Shown: piece after piece, positions 17,073 to 25,720 of the stretch | How the letters are laid out: the number at the start of each line of letters is the position of its first letter | How positions within the stretch are numbered: the stretch's first letter is position 1 | NCBI RefSeq assembly: GCF_025148285.1 | Contig: NZ_CP102268.1 | Span: 2,707,001 to 2,771,000 of the forward strand | Direction: 5' to 3' | DNA: 64,000 nucleotides | DNA from: Marvinbryantia formatexigens DSM 14469 | GTDB taxonomy: Bacteria > Bacillota > Clostridia > Lachnospirales > Lachnospiraceae | Made by a program: the position numbers and the translations under genes | Notes under the pieces: model-generated | The model's database searches: none | What the model was told of the DNA's origin: nothing | Seen by the model: the letters and a program-made list of their open reading frames with translations, nothing else

Positions 17073-18893
17073 TCAGGGCAATATCTGCTGAAACTCAATT
17101 TTTACGGTTGTTCCCACTTGATATTTGCTGTCAATTTCGATGAATCCATGCCCGAAAAGCTCACTGGAAATCCGGGCGTTGACGTTGCAGATGCCAAAAT
17201 GACGGCTGGTATCCACAATACGTGTACGCAGAGATTCCTGCAGCTCTGCAAGCTTTTCGGGAGGAATTCCGTTTCCGTTATCGCGGATAAAAATGAGGAT
17301 GGTATCATCGCCATAACGTATTTCGATTTGAATGTGCAGCTTCTGACTGCTTCCCTGCATACCGTGATGGATGCTGTTTTCGATGAAAGGCTGCAGGGTG
17401 AATTTGCAAATCATAAAATTCTCAATCGCTTCATCCGTCTCAATGCTCCATGTAAAATTTCCACCCCGGCAGATAGATTCAAGCTCCATATATAACTGGG
17501 CGATTTCAAGTTCATCCCGGATTGTGATCAGCTCGTTGGATTTACGCAGTGTCATGCGGTAAAAACGGGTGAGGTTTGTGATAAGCTTATTTGCAAGCTC
17601 CGGCTTCCCCATATTGTTGCAGACAATAATCGAGTCCAGAATATTATAAAGAAAATGAGGATTGATGAGAGACTGCAGAAGCTGATATTTTAAGGATTCC
17701 TCCTGTGCTCTTAGGGCGGTAATTGAATCAATATTTTCCTGCAGTGTTTCCATCATCCGGTTATAAGTGATGGCAAGCTTGTCCACTTCATCATAATTTT
17801 TTTCGGGCTTATCTTTTACGTATTCAATAAAGGAACCATGAAACTGATTTTCGCTGAAATTCACCTGTTTTGCCGAATTGGACAGCAGAGTAATCCGTTT
17901 TGTAAAATTGTTTGCCAGAAAAATGATAAAGACGACCATGCAGGGAACAATCAGGGCGAGAATCAGAAGAAAACTGCCTACATATGTAGAGGCACTGGCT
18001 CTCAGATAATCCTGCGATACTCTTGTCACATAGGTCCAGCCGTTGCTGAGGGCGTTGATATAGTACAGGGCATCCGGCTGGCTGGAGAAATCTGTGGCGA
18101 GCAGCTCCGGTCTGTCTGAAAAAAGATTGCAGACAAGTGTTTTTGTTTCTTCTGTACCGGAAAAAGCAACAAGCTGCTGACTGTTGTCGAGCAGATATCC
18201 GGTAATTCCGGAATCGGCATAGAAGGTGGACAGAAGCTCGGTAAATTCATCGGCATTGATACTGATGAAAAAAACATAGCGCAGTGTATTGTCCAGTCCG
18301 TCGCGCAGCATATGAATACAATTAATAGCGTCAAAGGATACATATTTTTTACTCAGCATAAAGGGATAAGACTGGTCTTCCACAAAAAGCCAGACAGAAT
18401 CTGCATTGCTCTCCAGCAGCTCCTGCGCGGACAAACCAAAATCAGAGAGAGAATCCAGGCTGTAGAACATTAATCCCTCGTTTGTAAAAATATAATCAGA
18501 ATCCAGAAAAATACAGATGTATCCAAAGTCGAAGGCAGAAACCAGGGTCTGGATATTTGTGCGCAGAGTATAGAAGGTCTGAAGCTGTTCTGCGCTGATG
18601 GAGCCTTCCTTTTTGGGATATGTATACATATACGAGCGGAGTGTGGCGGCCACCTGGTTCATCTGGGTAAAACGGGATTCAATCTGGTCTACAAGCTGCC
18701 GGTTGGTAAGCGCGGTAGCATTCATTACCTTGTCATAGGAGTTTTCCGTGTTAATCCGGTAGAAAATAACGCTAATCAGAAAGAGCGGTACGATAGTAGC
18801 CACCAGGAAAGCGCAGGCCAGCTTTTGCGGAAAACTGTTGCGAATCAGACAATGGGACAGCTTACTTTTAATGTGAAAAAGCTTTTTGGACAT
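17073..18893 (-). CDS. Sensor histidine kinase, YesM/LytS-like
   Basis: 606 aa from the ATG at 18893, which follows GGGAGGAG; the frame is open further upstream without a ribosome site. Topology: membrane helix at about residues 20-45 (LACAFLVATIVPLFLISVIF), a 240-residue extracellular sensor domain, second helix at about 300-325, a HAMP-like linker, then the His_kinase domain. The phosphorylated His is in LLQSLINPHFLYNILDS. The ATPase has N-box FIENSIHHGMQ and G-box DNGNGIPPEKL. It lacks the H-box of classical HPK1 kinases, as in all YesM types. Partner of the response regulator immediately downstream; the extracellular domain likely senses a sugar or its binding protein. Confidence 0.93.
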   Translation of the reverse strand: MSKKLFHIKSKLSHCLIRNSFPQKLACAFLVATIVPLFLISVIFYRINTENSYDKVMNATALTNRQLVDQIESRFTQMNQVAATLRSYMYTYPKKEGSISAEQLQTFYTLRTNIQTLVSAFDFGYICIFLDSDYIFTNEGLMFYSLDSLSDFGLSAQELLESNADSVWLFVEDQSYPFMLSKKYVSFDAINCIHMLRDGLDNTLRYVFFISINADEFTELLSTFYADSGITGYLLDNSQQLVAFSGTEETKTLVCNLFSDRPELLATDFSSQPDALYYINALSNGWTYVTRVSQDYLRASASTYVGSFLLILALIVPCMVVFIIFLANNFTKRITLLSNSAKQVNFSENQFHGSFIEYVKDKPEKNYDEVDKLAITYNRMMETLQENIDSITALRAQEESLKYQLLQSLINPHFLYNILDSIIVCNNMGKPELANKLITNLTRFYRMTLRKSNELITIRDELEIAQLYMELESICRGGNFTWSIETDEAIENFMICKFTLQPFIENSIHHGMQGSSQKLHIQIEIRYGDDTILIFIRDNGNGIPPEKLAELQESLRTRIVDTSRHFGICNVNARISSELFGHGFIEIDSKYQVGTTVKIEFQQILP

Positions 18894-19104
18894 AATGATA
18901 TATCTCCTCCCGGAATCGAAAAAAATAACAGTTAAAAGCGATATTATTTTAAAATAAACGAAAGAAAAATACAACAAAATATCCAAAAATAAAAAATCTT
19001 ATAAAGCATTGAAAAAATAATATATTTCAATTTGCCCTGTTTTTCTGTATCCTTAGAAACAACAGAAAGCGCAGGGGCGCAACAAAAAAAGGAGGGTTAT
19101 CTTT
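18894..19104 (+). promoter_or_regulatory. Divergent regulatory region between kinase and sugar operon
   Basis: 211 bp, strongly A/T-rich. Contains the inverted repeat TTGAAA/TTTCAA around 19013-19034 and the ribosome site AAAGGAGGG for the + strand gene. No convincing -35/-10 pair was found for either direction, which fits activator-dependent transcription by the AraC-type regulator, but that is inference. Confidence 0.45.
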
Positions 19105-20325
19105 ATGAAGAAAAAAATGATTGGAGCGGTATTGATGGCATCGGTGGTGTGCGGGACGCTTATACCGGCGCAGGCATCGGAAGAGTATGATTTGACGGTC
19201 TATTCCATCGAGACGACAGATCCGGATTTTGATACCTGGCTGGCGGCAGCAGAGGAGGCTACCGGGCTGAATATTAATGTAATAGCGGCACCGACGGATA
19301 CGGATACCCGTCAGCAGAAAATTACGACGATTCTGTCAACGGGAGATACCTCTGTCGATGTTATTCAGATTAACGATGAAATGTCAACCGCTTTTAAAAA
19401 CACAGGCTGGCTGGAAGGGCTGAATGACACAGTAATGACAGAGGATATTCTGGATAATTTTGCTGTCGGCTACATTGAAGATATGATTACTTCAGCGGAT
19501 GGTCAGATTGTGGGTGTACCGGGCTACTGCGGATATCTGTCCATGTGGGTAAACCAGGAAATCATGGATGAAGTGGGAATCGAATCCATTGATACACTGG
19601 ATGACTTTAAAGCATTTCTGGCAGCAGCATCCGAAAAAGAAGGGCGTTATGGCTACGGCGGCTCCTGGGAGAAAACATACGTTTTCAATGAAATCGCTCA
19701 GTTTGTCAACATGTTTGGCGGAGATTATTATGACTGGTCAAACGAGGGCAACCGGAAGGCGCTGGAATTTATGAAGGAAATGGTAGACAACGGCTGGACA
19801 AGCCTGGACCAGCTTGCGGATAAGTACGAGCAGATGAACCAGAAGTTTATTGACGGTGATTACGGAGTAGTGTTTTACTGGGGAACCGGAAGTGAGTATG
19901 CAGACGCTGGCATGAAGGGTGATGACAAGATTCATATGTACAAGGTTCCTACTTTTGAGAAGGGCAGCATTTTTACAGATTCCTGGAGTTACGTGCTGAA
20001 CAGTGCATCTGAAAATAAAGAGGCGGCATATACCTTCCTGAAGTGGATTGCAAGTGAAGACGGGGAAGCAGCTATTTATAATTGCTTTGACCGTTATCCG
20101 GCAAGAAGCGATGTGGCGGAGAAGGTAGTTCCGGAAGATAATGATGTGAAAGCGATGTATGCAACATATGCGGAGGAGCTTGAGGTGCATGGACGTCCGA
20201 TGCTTCCGCAGACAATGGAGTTTATTTCCGAAATGGGAACGCTGTTCCAGCAGTATGTGCAGGGAGACATTTCACTTGATGATTTCTGTGCACAGGCGCA
20301 GGAGGCTGTAGAGGCAAATCAGTAA
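19105..20325 (+). CDS. Extracellular sugar-binding protein, second CUT1 transporter
   Basis: 406 aa. Signal peptide (MKKKMIGAVLMASVVCG...) with a probable AQA-SEE signal peptidase I site and no clear lipobox. Mature part is MalE-like: DLTVYSIETTDPDFDTWL, STGDTSVDVIQINDE, DGQIVGVPGYCGYLSMWVNQ and the C-terminal FLKWIASEDGEAAIYNC. It heads an operon of two permeases and a GH172 enzyme and is divergent from a YesM/YesN pair, so it is probably induced by its ligand. A stem-loop after the gene likely gives it higher mRNA levels than the permeases. Confidence 0.92.
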   Translation: MKKKMIGAVLMASVVCGTLIPAQASEEYDLTVYSIETTDPDFDTWLAAAEEATGLNINVIAAPTDTDTRQQKITTILSTGDTSVDVIQINDEMSTAFKNTGWLEGLNDTVMTEDILDNFAVGYIEDMITSADGQIVGVPGYCGYLSMWVNQEIMDEVGIESIDTLDDFKAFLAAASEKEGRYGYGGSWEKTYVFNEIAQFVNMFGGDYYDWSNEGNRKALEFMKEMVDNGWTSLDQLADKYEQMNQKFIDGDYGVVFYWGTGSEYADAGMKGDDKIHMYKVPTFEKGSIFTDSWSYVLNSASENKEAAYTFLKWIASEDGEAAIYNCFDRYPARSDVAEKVVPEDNDVKAMYATYAEELEVHGRPMLPQTMEFISEMGTLFQQYVQGDISLDDFCAQAQEAVEANQ

Positions 20326-20333
20326 CGGATTTT

Positions 20334-20370
20334 AAAGGACTGCCGCAAAGGTTCAGGCGGCAGTCCTTTT
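20334..20370 (+). terminator. Intra-operon stem-loop/partial terminator
   Basis: AAAGGACTGCCGC pairs perfectly with GCGGCAGTCCTTT (13 bp), loop AAAGGTTCAG, then T run. Lies between the binding protein and permease genes, a common place for partial termination or 3' end protection. Confidence 0.85.
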
Positions 20371-20405
20371 CGTAAAAACCGCGTCCTGCGGAGAATGGAG
20401 GAGCT

Positions 20406-21281
20406 ATGGGAGCAAAAAAACAAAAAATGTGGATTGCCTGGATTTTTATACTGCCGGTGTTATTAATCCGGGGATTTACCACAATCTATCCGTTTCTCAG
20501 CACGCTGAGAAACAGCTTTTATGATATTAAGATTCTGAAGGGAGTCAATGAATTTGCAGGACTTGGAAATTATATTCACGCATTCAGTGATAAAAAAGTA
20601 ATTACTTCCATTGAATTTACATTGATTTTTGTGGTTGTATCGATGATTGGACATGTTGTGTTCGGAGTCGGGCTTGCACTGATTCTGAATATGAAGACGA
20701 AGCTGCAGCGCTTTTTACGGACAATCGTCCTGATTCCCTGGGCAATGCCTACGGTCGTAATTGGTATGGCGGCGAAGTGGGCGTTTAATGATAAATATGG
20801 ACTGATTAATGACCTCATCCGGCGGTTCGTGGATGACTTTTCCCTGAGCTGGCTTGTCAATACGGATACGGCAAGAATCGCGGTTATTCTGGTAGATTTA
20901 TGGAAGGACCTCCCTTATTTTGCTATTCTGGTTCTTTCCGGAATGCAGTTTATTTCCGGAGAGATATATGAGGCGGCCAGGGTGGATGGAGCGACAAAGG
21001 TGCAGAGCTTTTTTAAGATTACATTGCCGCTGATTTTAAAGAATGTCGTGACGCTTTGCATTCCGTTTACTATGTGGCGTCTTACTATGTTCGACCTTGT
21101 GTATGCCATGACTTCGGGAGGACCGGGCGAGGATACGGCGCTGATTGCTTACCGGATCACAACAGAAGCCTTTACGAACCTGAATATCGGGTATGCATCG
21201 GCTCTCGCGATAATGCTGTTGATTGTTATGCTGATATTCAGCGCGCTGAATATGAAGCTGGTTAGTAAAATGGAGAGTTAG
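20406..21281 (+). CDS. CUT1 sugar ABC permease (first of pair)
   Basis: 291 aa, about six membrane helices. EAA motif YEAARVDGATKVQSFFKITLP. N-terminal helix WIAWIFILPVLLIRGFTTIYP and the conserved LIPWAMPTVVIGMAAKW region are typical of MalF/UgpA-type permeases. Ribosome site GGAGGAGCT ahead of the ATG. Followed 11 nt later by its partner. Confidence 0.93.
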   Translation: MGAKKQKMWIAWIFILPVLLIRGFTTIYPFLSTLRNSFYDIKILKGVNEFAGLGNYIHAFSDKKVITSIEFTLIFVVVSMIGHVVFGVGLALILNMKTKLQRFLRTIVLIPWAMPTVVIGMAAKWAFNDKYGLINDLIRRFVDDFSLSWLVNTDTARIAVILVDLWKDLPYFAILVLSGMQFISGEIYEAARVDGATKVQSFFKITLPLILKNVVTLCIPFTMWRLTMFDLVYAMTSGGPGEDTALIAYRITTEAFTNLNIGYASALAIMLLIVMLIFSALNMKLVSKMES

Positions 21282-21292
21282 GAGGAGACGCT

Positions 21293-22141
21293 GTGAATAA
21301 GGAGCTTGTTTATAAAAAGGTATTTGGTACAGTGATGAGGGGGCTGCTGATTTTTGTGGTGTCATTTATCATTCTTCTTCCGCTGTACTGGATATTTATT
21401 TCGTCCATCACACCATCTGCGGAGCTGTTTCAATCGCCGATAGATTATCTGCCGGACCATCCGACGCTGGAAAATTACAAATATCTGATTGAGAATGTAG
21501 GTTTGCTGGAAAAGGTGGGAAATACGGTTATTATCGTGGGACTGACGATTCTGGTAAGTACCGTTCTGTGTGTACTGGCGGCGTATGCATTCTCCAGATT
21601 TAAATCCAGAACGGTTTCCCTGGCTTTTGGCTTTATAATCGCAACGATGCTGATACCGGATATTGTACTTGCGCGTCCTTTATATACGTTTATGCAGGAG
21701 GTAAAGCTGTACGATACATATCCGGGGCTGATTATCCTGTATATCAGCGCGGTCATCCCCTTTACTGTGCTGATTCTCCGCAATTTTGTCGGGGAAATCC
21801 CGGAGGCGCTGGAGGAGGCGGCCGCTATAGACGGGGCGACTTTACTGCAGAGGGTATTTTATGTTATAATTCCGTTGATGAAACCGGCGATAGCGACCGT
21901 TTGTATTATCAATTTTATTACGTGTCTGAATAACTTTTTTACACCGCTGTTTTTTGCGAATAATATTCAGGTGCTGTCGGTATCCATTGTACAGCTTCCG
22001 CTGCGCAATAATATGTATGCGGTTCCGTGGGACCTGGTCAGCGCTATGGGCTGGATTATTTTGCTGCCGATTATTATTTTTGTGGCAGTTTTCGAAAAAC
22101 AGATTATGGAAGGTATTATGGCGGGAGGAGTAAAGGCATGA
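21293..22141 (+). CDS. CUT1 sugar ABC permease (second of pair)
   Basis: 282 aa, MalG/UgpE-like with EAA motif LEEAAAIDGATLLQRVFYVIIP and C-terminus FEKQIMEGIMAGGVKA. An AGGAGGAG ribosome site precedes the GTG-free ATG start at 21293. Its stop overlaps the next gene start as ATGA, indicating translational coupling to the GH172 enzyme. Confidence 0.93.
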   Translation: MNKELVYKKVFGTVMRGLLIFVVSFIILLPLYWIFISSITPSAELFQSPIDYLPDHPTLENYKYLIENVGLLEKVGNTVIIVGLTILVSTVLCVLAAYAFSRFKSRTVSLAFGFIIATMLIPDIVLARPLYTFMQEVKLYDTYPGLIILYISAVIPFTVLILRNFVGEIPEALEEAAAIDGATLLQRVFYVIIPLMKPAIATVCIINFITCLNNFFTPLFFANNIQVLSVSIVQLPLRNNMYAVPWDLVSAMGWIILLPIIIFVAVFEKQIMEGIMAGGVKA

Positions 22142-23241
22142 ATGATTTTATCAATAATATGAGTACACTGATGTTTCAGAAGAAGGGACAGAGCAGGGCG
22201 ATTAATCAGGAAAATCCCACCGGAGAAAAGGGAAAGGGCGGAATGGCGGCAAGCCATCTGGGACCGGGACGCAAAGGCTCACCGTGTATGCGCGGGGTAA
22301 AACCGGGAGAGACGAGAGTGCTGGCGGAAATAGAGGGCTGCGGCGTAATCCAGCATATCTGGATTACAGTAGCGGACCGGACGGACAGCGATTATTTTGT
22401 TTTGCGGGATTTAGTCTTGCGGATGTACTGGGATGATGAAGAGGAGCCGTCGGTGGAGAGCCCGCTGGGAGATTTTTTCTGCTGCGGCTTCGGTCGGGAC
22501 TGCATAGTTAATTCCATGCTGGTTGTGGTGAATCCGGCGAGGGGATTTAACAGCTATTTCCCGATGCCTTTCCGGAAAAAAGCGCGGATCACGATTGAAA
22601 ACCAGCATGAAGCGGAGCTGGGGGCATTCTTTTATCAGATAGATTATACATTATATGAAGAATTGCCGGAGGATATCGCATATTTTCATGCACAGTGGCG
22701 CCGGGAAAAAATCACGGAGCTTCGAAAGGACTACACGATTCTGGATGGCGTGAAGGGAAAGGGACATTATGTGGGAACCTATATGGCGCTTGCTACGCTG
22801 GAACGCTATTGGTGGGGAGAAGGAGAACTGAAAATTTATCTGGATGGTGATGAACAGTATCCTACCATCTGCGGAACCGGAACAGAGGATTACTTCGGGG
22901 GGTCCTGGAGCTTTGCTTCTGTGGAAAATGGTGTGACGGTGGAGCATACATATAATACGCCTTTTATGGGGTATCCGTATTTCTCACGCGAGGATAACAC
23001 GGTGTTTAATCAATATCACATGAATGATAAGCCGACGGAACGCGGCTTTTACCGCTGGCATATCATGGACCCTGTTTTGTTTGATGAGGATATCAAAGTT
23101 ACCATCCAGCAGATTGGTGTGTGCCATAAAGGGCTTTTTGAGCGCCAGGATGATGTGTCGAGCGTGGCATACTGGTATCAGTCAGAGCCGCATAATCCGT
23201 TTCCAAAGCTGCCGCCGAAAGAAGAGCGGTGGCCGCGGTAG
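22138..23241 (+). CDS. GH172 (DUF2961) family glycoside hydrolase
   Basis: 367 aa, no signal peptide. Matches the DUF2961 family, now GH172, whose studied members act on alpha-D-fructofuranosides and D-arabinofuranosides. Seen: ETRVLAEIEGCGVIQHIWITV, YFPMPFRKKARITIENQHE, GTGTEDYFGGSWSF (carrying conserved acidic residues) and a C-terminal beta-sandwich region. Start at 22138 chosen from the ATGA overlap with the permease and a GCGGGAGGAG ribosome site. Being last in a sugar-uptake operon, it probably cleaves an imported furanoside-containing oligosaccharide in the cytosol. Substrate is not decidable from the sequence. Confidence 0.88.
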   Translation: MNDFINNMSTLMFQKKGQSRAINQENPTGEKGKGGMAASHLGPGRKGSPCMRGVKPGETRVLAEIEGCGVIQHIWITVADRTDSDYFVLRDLVLRMYWDDEEEPSVESPLGDFFCCGFGRDCIVNSMLVVVNPARGFNSYFPMPFRKKARITIENQHEAELGAFFYQIDYTLYEELPEDIAYFHAQWRREKITELRKDYTILDGVKGKGHYVGTYMALATLERYWWGEGELKIYLDGDEQYPTICGTGTEDYFGGSWSFASVENGVTVEHTYNTPFMGYPYFSREDNTVFNQYHMNDKPTERGFYRWHIMDPVLFDEDIKVTIQQIGVCHKGLFERQDDVSSVAYWYQSEPHNPFPKLPPKEERWPR

Positions 23242-23318
23242 AATTATGGAAAAAAACTGCCCTTCGCGGGAAGATCCAAAATGGGGTTAAAAATGTGAAA
23301 AAAGATATTTGAGGAATA

Positions 23319-23347
23319 TTGCATTTTAAAACGGTATATGCTATAAT
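23319..23347 (+). promoter_or_regulatory. Promoter of the antisense RNA of the type I toxin locus
   Basis: TTGCAT (23319-23324), 17-bp spacer, extended -10 TGCTATAAT (TATAAT at 23342-23347). No open reading frame of note follows before the terminator at 23395, so it drives a short RNA. Confidence 0.82.
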
Positions 23348-23353
23348 GCCAGC

Positions 23354-23430
23354 AGGCAAAAAGATAAAGCGTTACTCCATGCAGAGTGACAGACGAAAAT
23401 CCCCCGGACGGCTATCCGGAGGATTTTCTA
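23354..23430 (+). ncRNA. Predicted antitoxin RNA, about 75 nt
   Basis: Predicted from the promoter ahead and the bidirectional terminator at its end. It contains AAAGATAAAGC, three bases, then ACTCCATGCA. The same two blocks, separated by two bases, occur on the + strand across the start codon of the small ORF at 23472-23558, which is read from the minus strand. The RNA can therefore pair with the toxin mRNA over its ribosome-binding/start region as well as through the shared terminator. This two-site arrangement is known from the Fst/par RNA II of enterococcal plasmids. Confidence 0.7.
23395..23428. terminator. Bidirectional terminator shared by toxin mRNA and antisense RNA
   Basis: GAAAATCCCCCGGA and TCCGGAGGATTTTC pair with one mismatch around CGGCTA. 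A runs and T runs flank both sides, so it can stop convergent transcripts from either strand. Confidence 0.88.
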
Positions 23431-23471
23431 TTCCTTTTCAATGGCGGCTTAGACCATAGGCTAGTTACCGA

Positions 23472-23558
23472 CTATTTATCGCCGTCTAACCATTTGATGA
23501 CATAGTGGCAAACTACGCCAGCCGTAACGGCAATAATAAAAGATAAAGCAAACTCCAT
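23472..23558 (-). CDS. Small hydrophobic peptide, predicted type I toxin (28 aa)
   Basis: 28 codons: begins MEFALSFIIAVTAGVV and ends HYVIKWLDGDK, i.e. one membrane helix of about 18 residues followed by a charged tail. This resembles Fst/Ldr-type membrane toxins in size and layout, not in close sequence. A strong ribosome site (GGGAGGGAGG) lies 8 nt before the ATG and has a promoter upstream; an upstream CCTCC can pair with it, which would hide the site as in fst. The gene faces a short RNA with direct repeats of its start region. It was recognised only from the minus strand, being too short for routine calling. Toxicity is inference. Confidence 0.75.
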   Translation of the reverse strand: MEFALSFIIAVTAGVVCHYVIKWLDGDK

Positions 23559-23606
23559 GCAAAGCACCTCCCTCCCGTACCTGGTATCGGAGGCGGTAAC
23601 AGTGGA

Positions 23607-23635
23607 ATTGTAACATATGCTGAAAAGAATTTCAA
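23607..23635 (-). promoter_or_regulatory. Promoter of the small toxin gene
   Basis: On the minus strand: TTGAAA (23630-23635), 17-bp spacer, TGTTACAAT with TACAAT at 23607-23612 (extended -10). Start of transcription near 23600 gives a leader of about 42 nt. Confidence 0.8.
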
Positions 23636-23678
23636 TAAACAATACAAATGCCCTGTTTTGAATGAAACGTGATTGCTC

Positions 23679-23722
23679 AAAAAAGCTGCCTTTGGCAATT
23701 AAACTTGCCAGGGCAGTTTTTT
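23679..23722. terminator. Bidirectional terminator
   Basis: AAAAAAGCTGCC..TTGGCAA pairs with TTGCCAGGGCAGTTTTTT; A and T runs on both sides. Separates the toxin locus from the ara region. Confidence 0.8.
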
Positions 23723-23732
23723 AATTTTATAC

Positions 23733-23872
23733 AAGCCATGCACCTCGATTCCGCATGTACCATGCTCCATCTCGGTTGACGGCTGCGCCGTATGCCGGGT
23801 TTCTGCATCAGAAACGCCTGCAGGCAAGCCTGCGCGTTCTATGCAGAAATCCGGCGCATGGCTTTGAGCTTT
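23733..23872. repeat. Nested inverted repeat upstream of araA
   Basis: Outer arms AAGCCATGC (23733 region) and GCATGGCTT (about 23864-23872); inner arms GCCGGGTTTCTGCAT and ATGCAGAAATCCGGC; innermost GCAGGC-AAG-CCTGC. A 63-codon minus-strand frame (23699-23890) runs through it but has no ribosome site, so this is better seen as a structured repeat than as a gene. Confidence 0.55.
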
Positions 23873-23907
23873 ACAAAAATATTCAACCAAAATCTATAAA
23901 ACACAGC

Positions 23908-23937
23908 TTGTAGTGCCGCCTATTTTTGGTGTATACT
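23908..23937 (+). promoter_or_regulatory. Candidate promoter of the ara operon
   Basis: TTGTAG (23908-23913), 18-bp spacer, TATACT (23932-23937), within a TGTATACTATACAATAC stretch that is partly palindromic. The leader to araA is about 150 nt and contains no clear riboswitch; 23938-24060 holds nothing else I can support. Confidence 0.55.
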
Positions 23938-24089
23938 ATACAATACAATAGAATGCTTCCGGATTTTTCTGCGTTTTGCACATATGAAGCAATCGTTTAA
24001 GCAGGTTTTTGCATTTGGCTGCAAAGACTGCAAGAAGATGGTGAGGGGCAGAAATCCGGAAAATAATTTATGCTTACAGGAGGGTTAAA

Positions 24090-25586
24090 ATGAAAGCAGC
24101 AAAGGATTATAAGTTTTGGTTCTGCACAGGTTCACAGGACTTGTATGGAGACGAGTGCCTGGCACATGTGGCGGAGCATTCCAGAATTATTGTTGATGCG
24201 TTAAATAAATCGGGTGTGCTTCCGTATGAGATTGTCTGGAAGCCGACGCTGATTACCAATGAGCTTATCCGCAAAACGTTCAACGAGGCAAATGCGGATG
24301 AGAACTGCGCGGGCGTGATTACCTGGATGCACACGTTTTCTCCGGCGAAATCCTGGATTCTGGGACTGCAGGAGTTCCGGAAGCCGCTTCTGCATTTCCA
24401 TACGCAGTTTAACCGCGAGATTCCGTATGACACCATCGATATGGACTTTATGAACGAAAACCAGGCGGCGCACGGCGACCGCGAGTACGGTCATATCGTA
24501 TCCCGCATGGGCATTGAACGGAAGATTATCGTTGGTTACTGGGAGGACCGCGATGTGCAGGAGAAAATCGCGTCCTGGATGCTGACAGCTATCGGAATCA
24601 TGGAGAGCAGCCACATCCGCGTGTGCCGTATCGCTGACAATATGAGAAATGTTGCCGTGACGGAGGGCGATAAGGTAGAGGCGCAGATTAAATTCGGATG
24701 GGAAATCGATGCTTATCCGGTGAACGAGATCGCAGAGTATGTGGCGGCGGTTCCGCAGGGCGAGATTAACGCGCTGGTGGAGGAATACTACAGCAAATAC
24801 GACATCATCCTGGAGGGCAGGGACCCGCAGGAATTCCGGGAGCATGTTGCGGTGCAGGCGGGCATCGAAATCGGATTTGAAAAATTCCTGGAGGAAAAAA
24901 ATTATCAGGCAATCGTTACGCATTTCGGCGACCTTGGCTCCTTGAAGCAGCTTCCGGGACTTGCCATCCAGCGTCTGATGGAGAAGGGCTATGGCTTCGG
25001 CGGCGAGGGCGACTGGAAGACGGCGGCGATGGTGCGCCTGATGAAGATTATGACGGCGGGCGTGAAGAATCCGAAGGGTACCTCCTTCATGGAGGATTAT
25101 ACATACAATCTGGTGCCGGGCAAGGAAGGCGTTCTGGAAGCGCATATGCTGGAGGTTTGCCCGTCAGTTGCGGACGGTCCGATTGGCATCAAGGTTTGCC
25201 CGCTTTCGATGGGAGACCGTGAGGATCCGGCGCGTCTGGTATATACCTCAAAGACCGGTCCGGCGATTGCCACATCCCTGATTGACCTGGGCAACCGTTT
25301 CCGTCTGATTATCAATGAGGTAGAGTGCAAAAAGGTGGAGAAACCGATGCCGAAGCTGCCGGTTGCTACCGCATTCTGGACGCCGTATCCGGATTTAAAG
25401 ACCGGTGCGGAGGCATGGATCCTTGCAGGCGGCGCACACCACACCGCGTTCAGCTACGACCTGACGGCAGAGCAGATGGGCGACTGGGCTGCCGCGATGG
25501 GTATCGAGGCAGTTTATATTGACAAAGATACGACCATCCGCAACTTCAAACGTGACCTGCAGCTTGGCAATATCGTATACCGTTAA
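24090..25586 (+). CDS. araA: L-arabinose isomerase
   Basis: 498 aa, standard AraA length. Interconverts L-arabinose and L-ribulose in the cytosol with a divalent metal. N-terminal FWFCTGSQDLYG and WMHTFSPAKSWI are diagnostic; the acidic metal/catalytic residues are in GFGGEGDWKTAAMVR and FMEDYTYNL, with histidines in LEAHMLEVCPS and LAGGAHHTAFSYDL. Start: ACAGGAGGGTTAAA then ATG. First gene of araA-araB-araD. Confidence 0.97.
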   Translation: MKAAKDYKFWFCTGSQDLYGDECLAHVAEHSRIIVDALNKSGVLPYEIVWKPTLITNELIRKTFNEANADENCAGVITWMHTFSPAKSWILGLQEFRKPLLHFHTQFNREIPYDTIDMDFMNENQAAHGDREYGHIVSRMGIERKIIVGYWEDRDVQEKIASWMLTAIGIMESSHIRVCRIADNMRNVAVTEGDKVEAQIKFGWEIDAYPVNEIAEYVAAVPQGEINALVEEYYSKYDIILEGRDPQEFREHVAVQAGIEIGFEKFLEEKNYQAIVTHFGDLGSLKQLPGLAIQRLMEKGYGFGGEGDWKTAAMVRLMKIMTAGVKNPKGTSFMEDYTYNLVPGKEGVLEAHMLEVCPSVADGPIGIKVCPLSMGDREDPARLVYTSKTGPAIATSLIDLGNRFRLIINEVECKKVEKPMPKLPVATAFWTPYPDLKTGAEAWILAGGAHHTAFSYDLTAEQMGDWAAAMGIEAVYIDKDTTIRNFKRDLQLGNIVYR

Positions 25587-25720
25587 GGCGGGGCACATCC
25601 CGGACACAAAGGTGTGAGTTGCTGCGAACGGAGTGAACAGTGACAGGAGAGCCGTACATTCTGGCGATACAGAGGCGGCGCCCCGGAGTGCACCTATCAT
25701 ATATCAGGAGGAAAGAAAAA

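Noticed and set aside
23699-23890. 63-codon minus-strand gene
   Set aside because: No ribosome site; sequence is an inverted-repeat element, so the open frame is likely incidental.
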